NCBI GenBank assembly: GCA_013815395.1
Contig: JACDGH010000006.1
Span: forward strand, 15,424-27,305
Source of the DNA: Parachlamydiaceae bacterium
GTDB taxonomy: Bacteria > Chlamydiota > Chlamydiia > Chlamydiales > Parachlamydiaceae
DNA: 11,882 bases
Direction of reading: 5' to 3'
Shown here: piece after piece, positions 1 through 6,639 of the stretch
Position numbering within the stretch: position 1 is the stretch's first letter
How the letters are laid out: each line of letters opens with the position of its first letter
Notes under the pieces: model-generated
Databases searched by the model: none
What the model saw: only the letters and a program-made list of their open reading frames with translations
What the model was told of the DNA's origin: nothing
Position numbers and translations under genes: made by a program

Positions 1-88
1 ATATAGCATCTGACATACATGCTGAAGAAAATCCTAACCCTACTAAAACAAAAAAATATATCAAATAAACGAAATAATCTTCTTGCAT
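1..88 (-). CDS. N-terminal fragment of a membrane or exported protein (runs off left edge)
   Basis: Twenty-nine codons are visible from an ATG at 88-86 before the frame leaves the window. The product starts MQEDYFVYL and continues with a strongly hydrophobic stretch (about residues 6-24), ending in SSACMSDAI. A good ribosome site (AGGA, six bases before the ATG) and a promoter candidate further upstream support a real start. The N-terminus is acidic rather than basic, so I read the hydrophobic part as a first membrane segment more than a cleavable signal peptide. The residues before the Cys do not make a convincing lipobox. I do not recognise the family. Most of the gene lies outside the window. 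Confidence 0.5.
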   Translation of the reverse strand, partial: MQEDYFVYLIYFFVLVGLGFSSACMSDAI

Positions 89-137
89 ATGAATTCCTGT
101 ATCAAGTTGTCTTAAATTTATTGTATGCACTGTTACT

Positions 138-167
138 TTTATAGGTTTTAAGGAAATGTAAAGTTAA
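138..167 (-). promoter_or_regulatory. Promoter candidate for the left-edge membrane gene
   Basis: On the minus strand, TTAACT (167-162) and TATAAA (143-138) are separated by 18 bases, a sigma-70-like arrangement about 50 bases before the ATG at 88. The region is AT-rich, so such matches arise easily. The call rests on the position in front of a gene with a good ribosome site. Confidence 0.3.
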
Positions 168-279
168 ATACAATAGTTTTATTGGTTAACCGCTTTAAAA
201 ATCTACCCAAACCTACACATTCATTATTGAGATGTATATGTAGGGGCAGAAACTTGATTCAAGCATTTTTAATGACGGT

Positions 280-717
280 TTACGTATTGGAATTGCACAA
301 AGGGTTCTCTTGATGTATAACAACACCATGTTTATAAGCACGCGCTTTTAGAAAAAGAAAAAATAATCCATTAGCAAAGCCAGATAAAAGACGAAAGAAT
401 TTATTGAAGCCTTTTTCCTTTAAAGATAATTTTTTTTTGAAAATCTAATTTCTCAATAACCACTGGTTTCTTTGTTTCTTTTGCCTTGTCAATATCGTTT
501 TGCAAAGATCTCATGTAATTGCTCGAAGCTAATTTTTGCTTTTCCCGTGAGAAATCCAGGAAAATCTTCTGCTTTCCAGTGGATTGCCAAACCGGTCCGT
601 TTCCACATATGCCTCCAAGCAAAGATGGACACGATCTTCTTTATGGTCTTTTTCCAAAGAACCAAGACGATTAGATAAATTGAATATCCGCCGATTTTTT
701 GATGCAGAACAAAGCTC
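280..717 (-). pseudogene. Decayed TnpB-related (IS200/IS605-type) transposase remnant
   Basis: Translating the minus strand in two frames gives a broken but ordered match to TnpB-related proteins as I remember the family. Frame one (from 717) reads SKNRRIFNLSNRLGSLEKD and then VETDRFGNPLE, and stops at 531-529. A second frame carries KAKETKKPVVIEKLDFQKK, which includes the conserved Glu of the RuvC-like motif (VIEKL). After a run of nine A residues (438-430) the first frame resumes with LLSGFANGLFFLF, KARAYKHGVVIHQENP, and stops at 282-280. Two opposite frameshifts, the loss of the N-terminal part with the first catalytic Asp, and the absence of the C-terminal zinc finger show that it is dead. 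No element ends, partner tnpA or target repeats are visible. I am fairly sure of the family and certain that it is not an intact gene. Confidence 0.6.
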
Positions 718-763
718 TTAGAAGGCTTCTTTTATAAATTTTGAACCTTTTTATTAAGGAAGG

Positions 764-865
764 TTATTGTTGCTTTAAGGTGGCAGCAGCCTGTTCCTGG
801 CTTGCTTTGCAGGCAGTTACCTGAGCGTTTTTGATTTTCGTTTCGTTAAATCCTGCCAACAGATT
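764..865 (-). pseudogene. Short open 3' tail, possible gene remnant
   Basis: After a stop at 868-866 the minus strand stays open for 33 codons to TAA at 766-764. It reads NLLAGFNETKIKNAQVTACK and ends in ASQEQAAATLKQQ. The hydrophilic, Ala/Gln-rich, helix-prone composition looks like the C-terminus of a protein rather than random AT-rich translation. There is no ATG and no convincing ribosome site. I do not recognise it, and it could be chance. Confidence 0.25.
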
Positions 866-886
866 TCAAAGTAGTTTAACAAACAA

Positions 887-941
887 AACCTCAAGCTTTA
901 GCACAATTTTTGATGCAAAATTGGAATAAGAGCTTGAGGTT
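887..941 (-). terminator. Two-part hairpin, likely terminator of the beta-helix gene
   Basis: A perfect 11-base inverted repeat, AACCTCAAGCT (887-897) and AGCTTGAGGTT (931-941), encloses a second perfect 7-base stem, CAATTTT (904-910) and AAAATTG (917-923), with a 6-base loop. It begins 35 bases after the stop of the 977-2842 gene. Read on the minus strand, the outer stem is followed by TTGTTTGTT. This fits a factor-independent terminator, although the T tract is interrupted and the loop is long. Confidence 0.5.
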
Positions 942-976
942 AAATGCATTCTTTTTATCTAAAATCGACCACAACT

Positions 977-2842
977 CTAAAACAAATTGCGATTGTTTTT
1001 CTTCACTATCGTGAGTGGTTTTCGGCAACTTTCTAAATTATTAGAGTCCACAGCTGCAATTTCATAGCCTTCCGCAGAGCATTTATTCAAGTGTTTTACG
1101 TTAAAAACTAATGGCGATGAGGCTAAGATTGTACTAACAATTCTTCCATTTTTATAAATTCGATATGAGACCACATCTTGTGAAGGGCTAGCCTTCCATT
1201 TTGTAGTAAGAGAACATTCTATTTTGCACCCTTTATTTAACCTTTTTATAACTCCTTTAAAACTAGTAGGAGCAAGAGGTGCCTGAGCACAGGGGGAGGA
1301 GCAACTAGATATTTCTATAAGCACTTGATTAGGATTATAAATCACTGTTGCTTGTAGACAAGGAGGTAGAGTGTATACAAAAGAAGAAAACCTTCCAGTG
1401 ATTGGTGAAGCTTCATTAGTGTTATCAAGAATTACAATTTGATCCCCAGCATTAAAAGTAGCTCCCGGTAAACTCTGAAAATTCAATTCTCCATCTAGCT
1501 CGACAAACCCAGCGTTAACTATAAGTTGATCGGATGTTGCAGAATTAAGAGCTTTAATATCAAGGCTGCCTGTAGCTCCTTGTAGGTAATTTCCTTGAAT
1601 GGTTAGACTTCCAATTGTTGAAGATTCATTGTAATCTCCAGGTAGAATCTTTCCAAAATTAACAACCGCTATGTCAGCCACTAGCGTCTGGAAGCCGGAT
1701 AGAATTCCAAGAGCATTTACAGTGAAAAGTCCTGTTGAGGTAGTAACGCTAGCAACATTTTGTTTTCCAATTATTGCAATGCCATCATCTAAAAAAAAGT
1801 CAGGAACGGTTGAGTTTTGGAACAAGACTACGCCAGTCTCTGTTTTGATAAGAGTACCATTTTGGAATAAAGTATTGTTAATTTCTGTGTCTATGTAATT
1901 ATCAGAATTATGGGCAATGCGTAAAATAACCGGATTGCTTTGTAGATCGATTGTTGAAGGACCTATAAAAGCCGTTCCGGGGCGAGTGGCATTGTAAAAA
2001 ATTTCGCCACCATTGACGATGTTAATTAGAAATGGATTTAATCGAGCGTTGTCAGAAATTGTTAACGCTGTATCCCCAAAAGGGGCCAATAAATTCAATG
2101 TTCCGCTATTAGAAGTATCAGAAAATGAACCACTATTAGAAATTATTAATTTTTCCATGCTTTGAGTAGTGCCATTAAGATCAACGGAACCCCCACTAAT
2201 AGTCATTGTAGTGGTTGGTGAATAGTGATTATCTCTAAAGTGTTCTATGGATCCTTCTTGAGATACAAATATATCGTTGGGGATAATAATAGTACTAAAC
2301 ATACCACTTTCTAATCTAAGAGTGCCTGTATGGATTATTGTAGGGCCTAAATAAGAATTTTGCCCTGAAAGATGTAATTTAAGTCCAGGGGATCCGTAAA
2401 GACTAATGCCTTCTGCTCCACTTATATTTGAAGATATAAAAAAATCAGCTTTTCCATCCATAAAAATATTTAACGTGCTATTTAGAAATAGATTTAAACC
2501 TGTAATAAAACTAGCAGTATCTCCAGAGGCAAAAATTTGCGCATTTTTAACGGTCCTCTCAAAAGTTAATACATTCGTAAAATTGATTTGTGCGGTTGTG
2601 TCAATGACAAGAGACCCTACCGTTATTGGAATAGTAGCGCTAATCAACTGAAAGGGAGGGGGAGGAAATGGAAAACCAATAAAGCCTGCAATAGCATCTA
2701 CACCATTCGGAAACGGCGCATTCCAGTTAATATTATTATCCCATTGACCACCTGCTGAATTTGTCCAAGCTGCGTTGTTAGCGTGTAACCCTCCCATCTG
2801 CATTAAAAAACCAAGTAATACAATTAAATAGCGATTTTTCAT
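977..2842 (-). CDS. Exported beta-helix repeat protein with fibronectin-III-like Cys-rich C-terminus
   Basis: Residue numbers count from an upstream ATG at 2854. I prefer the ATG at 2842, because GGGAG lies five bases before it and the protein then starts MKNRYLIV, a classic signal peptide ending about GLHA. After a WTNSAGGQWDNNINW motif come about 370 residues of Asn/Thr/Ser/Gly-rich short strands typical of autotransporter-associated repeat proteins. Residues 405-520 (GSLTIQGNYLQ, SDQLIVNAGFVELDGELNF) look like the stalk that precedes the barrel in autotransporters. Residues 525-620 (TKWKASPSQDVVSYRIYKNG, YEIAAVDSNN) resemble a fibronectin type III domain. No membrane beta-barrel follows. 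The mature body has no Cys up to residue 498, then seven between 499 and 610, which suggests disulfide bonding in the envelope. It is likely a surface or periplasmic protein; its ligand is unknown. Confidence 0.8.
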   Translation of the reverse strand: MKNRYLIVLLGFLMQMGGLHANNAAWTNSAGGQWDNNINWNAPFPNGVDAIAGFIGFPFPPPPFQLISATIPITVGSLVIDTTAQINFTNVLTFERTVKNAQIFASGDTASFITGLNLFLNSTLNIFMDGKADFFISSNISGAEGISLYGSPGLKLHLSGQNSYLGPTIIHTGTLRLESGMFSTIIIPNDIFVSQEGSIEHFRDNHYSPTTTMTISGGSVDLNGTTQSMEKLIISNSGSFSDTSNSGTLNLLAPFGDTALTISDNARLNPFLINIVNGGEIFYNATRPGTAFIGPSTIDLQSNPVILRIAHNSDNYIDTEINNTLFQNGTLIKTETGVVLFQNSTVPDFFLDDGIAIIGKQNVASVTTSTGLFTVNALGILSGFQTLVADIAVVNFGKILPGDYNESSTIGSLTIQGNYLQGATGSLDIKALNSATSDQLIVNAGFVELDGELNFQSLPGATFNAGDQIVILDNTNEASPITGRFSSFVYTLPPCLQATVIYNPNQVLIEISSCSSPCAQAPLAPTSFKGVIKRLNKGCKIECSLTTKWKASPSQDVVSYRIYKNGRIVSTILASSPLVFNVKHLNKCSAEGYEIAAVDSNNLESCRKPLTIVKKNNRNLF

Positions 2843-2926
2843 TTTTGCTCCCATGTCTATATCAAATTTAAAACGGATGTATTTGTTATCTTTCCCTGCA
2901 AGCCTTCCGTGGGTTGCAAAAAATAT

Positions 2927-2955
2927 TTTATATAGAATATTACAAGTTTGTGCAA
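2927..2955 (-). promoter_or_regulatory. Promoter candidate for the beta-helix gene
   Basis: On the minus strand, TTGCAC (2955-2950) and TATAAA (2932-2927) are 17 bases apart, a near-ideal sigma-70-type spacing. It predicts transcription starting around 2920 and a leader of roughly 75 bases. Just inside that leader, 2897-2918 can fold into a seven-pair stem with one bulged C. Between this promoter and the sctT stop at 3042 I see only AT-rich sequence and no strong terminator, so some read-through from the secretion operon is possible. Confidence 0.45.
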
Positions 2956-3041
2956 TCCAAATAAAAAATTTGTTTTAAAATATAGCAAAACATAGAGGTG
3001 TTACCCTAATTTAAAAGCAGGGCAAAAAAACTAGAAACGTA

Positions 3042-3899
3042 TTAATTTTCAGATATTGCAATCAGAAGCAGAGCTTGTTTAGTGGCTTCAAGCCATTTAT
3101 AGCATTGTTTAATAAGCTCTTCTGAGAAAAGGCGCCAGCCGAAACAAACAACAGTAAGGGCTAATAGCGATTTCAATGGCATTCCTAAGAAGGTAATTTG
3201 TACTTGGGGTGCTAGACGATTGGCAATACCTAAAAACACATCCGTCATGAGAATTGCTAATAATCCTGGAGCTGCCAGTTGCATAGAAATCACCATCACC
3301 TGGTTAAATAACTGAATCATCATCACCCAAAATTCGGAATTTTTGTCAAAAAAGTGTGTGTTGATCATTCGGTCAGGGGGTATGACATCATAAGAAGTGA
3401 TAATTGCATTGAGAAGAATAAAAGGTCCTTCAATATAAAAAAAAATAAAGATCAATACCATATTGAATAAGGTGCCCAAGGGGGAAGATTGGTTTTGGAT
3501 TGTAGGGTCATTGACCATAAGACTGGCACCACCTCGTTGGTGGTCGATAATGATGCCTGCATTTTGAGCTATAACAAAAGGCACACCTATTATAAAGCCA
3601 ATGATGAGGCCTATAAATACTTCCTTGATAAGTAGAACAACAGTAAATGGAGTGAATCCAATAGGAGTGGTTGTAACAGTCAGCAATTGAGGAAGAAAAA
3701 TAACAAACATGGATAGTCCGAAAGTCACTTTAACTGGGTGCGGCATAACCCGAGATCCAAAGAAAGGGGACAGAGATATAATTGGTAAGAAGCGCGCAAG
3801 AAAGAGTAATAGCAATGATAGGACAGCCAGCGGATTTTCTTTGTCGAAAGCACTTGTAAGAAATAAGTATAAATATGTTCCGTCTGGGGTAGGTTCCAT
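3042..3899 (-). CDS. sctT: Type III secretion export-gate protein SctT
   Basis: At 285 residues this has the expected length for SctT (the FliR family), a polytopic inner-membrane protein that joins SctR and SctS in the helical export gate opening into the needle channel. Hydrophobic segments cover about residues 22-45, 58-75, 84-110, 138-168, 190-222 and 236-255. The family motifs are present: IIIDHQRGGAS at 116-126, and NRLAPQVQITFLGMPLKSLL at 227-246. The ATG lies three bases after the sctS stop, with CGGA about eight bases upstream, so translation is probably coupled. It is the last gene of the cluster on this strand, as in Chlamydia. I see no damage in it. Confidence 0.95.
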   Translation of the reverse strand: MEPTPDGTYLYLFLTSAFDKENPLAVLSLLLLFLARFLPIISLSPFFGSRVMPHPVKVTFGLSMFVIFLPQLLTVTTTPIGFTPFTVVLLIKEVFIGLIIGFIIGVPFVIAQNAGIIIDHQRGGASLMVNDPTIQNQSSPLGTLFNMVLIFIFFYIEGPFILLNAIITSYDVIPPDRMINTHFFDKNSEFWVMMIQLFNQVMVISMQLAAPGLLAILMTDVFLGIANRLAPQVQITFLGMPLKSLLALTVVCFGWRLFSEELIKQCYKWLEATKQALLLIAISEN

Positions 3900-3902
3900 A
3901 AT

Positions 3903-4178
3903 CTATCCGCTAAGGCTCCATTCGGGGAAATGCACGAAGATATTATTAGCGAAGGACATGATTTTTCCTCCTAACCAACCGCCCAGAAACATCAACGTTA
4001 AGGTAACAGCCACAAGCTTGATTGTGAAGGACAATGTCTGTTCCTGAATCTGCGTAGCAGCTTGGAAGATGGCCACTAAGATACCAAAAAACATACTTAC
4101 CAGAATAGGAGGCGCAGATAGAATTAGAATCAGGAGCAAGCCTTCGTAAGCCAGCTGAATTACGTGCGTCTGAAACAT
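3903..4178 (-). CDS. sctS: Type III secretion export-gate protein SctS
   Basis: This 91-residue protein matches the SctS/FliQ family in size and layout: two membrane helices (about residues 11-38 and 52-76) around a short polar turn. The signature SAPPILVSMFFG is at 21-32, followed by IFQAATQIQEQTLSF at 37-51, which lies in the region that packs against SctR and SctT. It begins 31 bases after the end of the restored sctR frame. The ribosome site is poor (AGGGA about eleven bases before the ATG), which suggests coupling to sctR translation. If so, premature termination in sctR could also lower SctS output. Confidence 0.95.
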   Translation of the reverse strand: MFQTHVIQLAYEGLLLILILSAPPILVSMFFGILVAIFQAATQIQEQTLSFTIKLVAVTLTLMFLGGWLGGKIMSFANNIFVHFPEWSLSG

Positions 4179-4209
4179 AATGTAGAATCCCTTTTTTTAA
4201 ATTTGTCCT

Positions 4210-5069
4210 TCAACGGAAAGTAGAGACGAGGCCTTCAATTAGCAAGGTCCACCCATCTAGCATTACTAACAAAAAGAGCTTGAGCGGCATAGAAATAGTT
4301 ACGGGGGAAAGCATCATCATCCCCATTGCAAGCAAAATATTGGAAGTGACCAGATCTATAACAAAAAAGGAATATAAATCAAAACTCCAATTTCAAAGGC
4401 ATCCTTAAGCTGACTAGTGATGTAAGAAGGCACAAGGATGATGAAGTCGTCAGGTTTTAAAGTAGGGCGAAAGTTTTCTGGCAATACGCGGTATGCCATG
4501 CGATAAAATAAAGCTTGATGCTTGACGCTCGAATTTCTTTTGAGAAATAAACGCAAGGGTTCACCAGCATCGCGTGCAATTGCAATGATATATGTGGACG
4601 AGCTTGGGGAAATGAGGGATTCTGGCGCTCTTGTATTTGTGATGGTTTCATTCGCTGCTTCATACATTTTAAGTCCCGTAGGATACATGACAAATAAGCT
4701 AAGCATAAAAGCTACGCCATTGATGATCTGGTTGGGTGGTGCCTGTTGCACACCTAAAGCACTCCGCAAGAGAGAAAGAACAATAACAATTTTCATGAAG
4801 GAAGTGAGGATCATGACGATAAATGGCAAGAGGGAAAGTAAGCTTAGGACAATCCCTTGAGTCAGTAGAGAGGGTCTCTTAAAGTTGTCAAATTCTAGTT
4901 TGCTTTCGTCAACAACAGGAGCGGGTCCTGTCGCAGCCGTTGGAACAACCGAAGTGGTTGAACGCGAGGCTGTTTCACAAAAGAGCGCTTGTGGTGAAGA
5001 AAAAATTGCTCCCAAGAGCAGAAGCCAGCACAATAACGTCTTTATTAAAAAAAAATGGTTAAGTTTCAT
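4210..5069 (-). CDS. sctR: Type III secretion export-gate protein SctR, reading frame broken near the C-terminus
   Basis: SctR (FliP family) forms the core of the export gate. The N-terminus (residues 1-31) looks like a signal peptide. The first membrane region and family motif FMKIVIVLSLLRSALGVQQA (91-110) with PPNQIINGVAFMLSLF are intact. The frame entered at 5069 ends at TAG 4358-4356 after 237 residues, finishing GVLIYIPFLL. In the -1 frame the missing tail is present without a stop: VIDLVTSNILLAMGMMML, SPVTISMPLKL, VMLDGWTLLIEGL, to TGA at 4212-4210. Joined at 4362-4368 the protein has 286 residues and reads IPFLVIDLV, the family consensus. The tail holds the last membrane helix, so the 237-residue form should not work. 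The start overlaps the end of sctL by 11 bases. The break may be a one-base loss, a sequencing error or recoding. Confidence 0.9.
4362..4368 (-). other. T TTT TTG heptamer at the sctR frame break, possible -1 recoding site
   Basis: In the zero frame the minus strand reads CCT TTT TTG TTA TAG. The heptamer T TTT TTG has the X XXY YYZ form used for -1 ribosomal slippage, and a slip here would continue as GTT ATA GAT into the conserved tail, giving IPFLVIDL. Simpler readings are one G lost from TTG GTT, or one T lost from the run of six. I see no clear downstream pseudoknot or upstream Shine-Dalgarno-like stimulator. Confidence 0.4.
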
Positions 5070-5733
5070 GATCTGCTGCCTTCTTAGGTGGAGTTGAAAG
5101 TTCCTTTTTTTTCATGAGAGATGTGAAAGCCCTTTCTAGAGCTGACCATTGATTTTCTAATTGAGCATTTATGATGCCCCCTTCGGTTTCAATAACGCAA
5201 CCCCCGCGGACAATATCGGAGCGCTCGCGCAAGGAGAGCACTTCGAGGCTTTCGAAGATGTCTTTAAGGCGTGGTCGACTAGCCTCAATAGGGTCAAGAT
5301 CTTTTTTGTTGACGTATACAGTGATTTTTTTGTGTTGTGAGACAGCTTTAAGGGAATTGGAAACAATATCGACGATGGTGTTTTCGGAAAGCTCAATTTC
5401 ACGTCCCACAATTTTTTTGGCTGCTTTTAAGGCTACAGGAATGAGCATTTTTTCGAGTTCCCCCCGGACCTTAATGATTTCCTCTTCAATTTTAGCAATA
5501 TGTTCTGCCCATTTTTGATATCCCTCGGCAAAACCCTCCTGCTTGGCAAGCTCTTTAAGTTTTTCACATTCCTGAGCCACATCGATCTTATATTTTTCAG
5601 CGTCCTGTTTTACTCGAACTAAGACTTCTTGCGCATCTAATATAAGCCCGACAGCTTCGGCAGGGATGATTTTTTGGTTGGGAATAATTTTGCTTTTTTC
5701 GCCATAGATTAATGAGAAAAATTTATTGCTCAC
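5059..5733 (-). CDS. sctL: Type III secretion ATPase stator SctL
   Basis: The 224-residue product fits the SctL/FliH family, cytoplasmic dimers that tether the SctN ATPase to the sorting platform under the export gate. Residues 35-110 are rich in charged, helix-forming residues (ECEKLKELAKQEGFAEGYQK), as expected for the stalk. The C-terminal domain (about 100-215) has KKIVGREIELSENTIVDIV and the family hallmark GGCVIETEGGIINAQLENQ at 167-185. A Lys-rich tail follows. The start codon overlaps the stop of the upstream SctK-position gene in an ATGA, and its own end overlaps the sctR start, so the three are probably translationally coupled. sctN is not in this window. Confidence 0.93.
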   Translation of the reverse strand: MSNKFFSLIYGEKSKIIPNQKIIPAEAVGLILDAQEVLVRVKQDAEKYKIDVAQECEKLKELAKQEGFAEGYQKWAEHIAKIEEEIIKVRGELEKMLIPVALKAAKKIVGREIELSENTIVDIVSNSLKAVSQHKKITVYVNKKDLDPIEASRPRLKDIFESLEVLSLRERSDIVRGGCVIETEGGIINAQLENQWSALERAFTSLMKKKELSTPPKKAADHET

Positions 5734-6599
5734 GTGGCACTCTTCTTTTTAAGAAAGTTGATAGCTGATTGTAATTGTTGTACAAGAAAAGGTGTAATAT
5801 TTGGAATGGACTGTTCTTGATAGTGCTTAGCTATGGCTGCACCTCGGCCTGTATCAAGGGTGTGCATCAAATGCCAAATGAATTGAGGGTGTTGTCCACA
5901 CAAAGCCTTTCCTAGCCGAAATATCCCCCGCACATGTAACATAGACTCAAGTTTTTTCGGATCCCCATTCAATGTGTTAATCTCTAGCTTTGGAGCTTTT
6001 ATTTTTTCTTTTAGATGAAGACAAACGCGTAAAAATTGTTGGTGCTTTGGCGGAAGATGTTGGTAAAGCCACTTTAGATTCCTCTTATCCACCATATGCC
6101 GAAGGGTCTCAGCAAGATCATGCATCGCTAACATATCGATGAGATCTACGATTTCGGATTTTGTACATTCGAGAAGGGCAGACAGTGAGCTCTTGGATAA
6201 GTATTCACGGGGAATGGTATCTTTTGGGGGGTTAAGCTTACAAAATAATTGATGCAGAAAAAAAGCTTTCATTTGAGAGGATAAATTCTTAGGTACAGAT
6301 TTTATTTTTAGAACATTTTTCAATCTTATTGATTGAGCTTCTGGAAGCGCAGCTACGATGGAACCTTGGAGAGCTTGATCGAATTGTTGAAGGATGGGTA
6401 CTAACCAGGAATAATGTAAACTTGAAATAAGATCAGTTTCCCACGAAATGGATAAGGAAGGATCATCGTATGTAAGAGGTTGATTTAAAATCTCCTGGGC
6501 TTCAGCTTCAGGTAATTTTTGCAAAAAGGAGTTGCCGGAGGCCGGATGAAATCGGTTGATCAACACTTTGAAAAGTACGGCATTTTTCGAATGCATCAT
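5730..6599 (-). CDS. Type III secretion protein in the SctK position (CT560-like)
   Basis: This 289-residue protein has no signal peptide or membrane segment and is predicted to be cytoplasmic and mostly helical. It lies between sctJ and sctL. Chlamydia carries the poorly described CT560 there (from memory), and Yersinia carries the sorting-platform protein YscK. The C-terminal half is the most distinctive part: AMHDLAETLRHMVDKRNLKW, HLPPKHQQFL and LHVRGIFRLGKALCGQHPQF. I infer that it is the SctK-type link between the inner ring and the SctQ pods. The evidence is position and fold type, not a recognised SctK motif. Two ATGs are adjacent at 6599 and 6596. GAGG lies three bases before the first and six before the second, so the second may be the true start. 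It overlaps sctL by four bases. Confidence 0.75.
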   Translation of the reverse strand: MMHSKNAVLFKVLINRFHPASGNSFLQKLPEAEAQEILNQPLTYDDPSLSISWETDLISSLHYSWLVPILQQFDQALQGSIVAALPEAQSIRLKNVLKIKSVPKNLSSQMKAFFLHQLFCKLNPPKDTIPREYLSKSSLSALLECTKSEIVDLIDMLAMHDLAETLRHMVDKRNLKWLYQHLPPKHQQFLRVCLHLKEKIKAPKLEINTLNGDPKKLESMLHVRGIFRLGKALCGQHPQFIWHLMHTLDTGRGAAIAKHYQEQSIPNITPFLVQQLQSAINFLKKKSAT

Positions 6600-6639
6600 C
6601 TACCTCGTCTGTCCCCTTAAAAGTTTCGAGTATTAGTGA

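Larger units (their letters stand above)
89..976. other. Gene-poor stretch with decayed sequence
   Basis: Nearly 900 bases hold no intact gene. From left to right they contain a leader and promoter candidate for the left-edge gene, a degraded TnpB-related transposase fragment (280-717), about 45 bases in which I see nothing, a short open tail that could be a gene remnant (764-865), and a hairpin (887-941) behind the beta-helix gene. The open frames on the plus strand here are short and have no recognisable product. The stretch marks a breakpoint where order after sctT no longer looks like a conserved operon. Confidence 0.6.

Noticed and set aside
1..88. Lipoprotein signal in the left-edge fragment
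   Set aside because: The residues before the Cys (FSSAC) lack the usual Leu at -3, and the N-terminus has no positive charge.
280..976. Complete insertion sequence with ends in the gene-poor stretch
   Set aside because: No terminal inverted repeats, target duplication or intact transposase frame could be found; only internal transposase sequence remains.
977..2842. Classical autotransporter (type V) or Pmp assignment for the beta-helix protein
   Set aside because: There is no C-terminal beta-barrel, and I saw no repeated GGAI or FxxN motifs typical of chlamydial Pmp proteins.
3000..3041. Terminator after sctT
   Set aside because: Only a four-pair CCCT/AGGG stem is available and it has no T tract after it, so I could not support a call.
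4356..4358. Taking the TAG here as the natural end of sctR
   Set aside because: The 237-residue product lacks the last membrane helix and the GMMMLSP/DGW region that defines the family, and these follow immediately in the -1 frame.
4522..4860. Plus-strand open frame of 112 codons opposite sctR
   Set aside because: It is antisense to a strongly conserved gene, has no ribosome site or recognisable product, and is best explained as a shadow frame.
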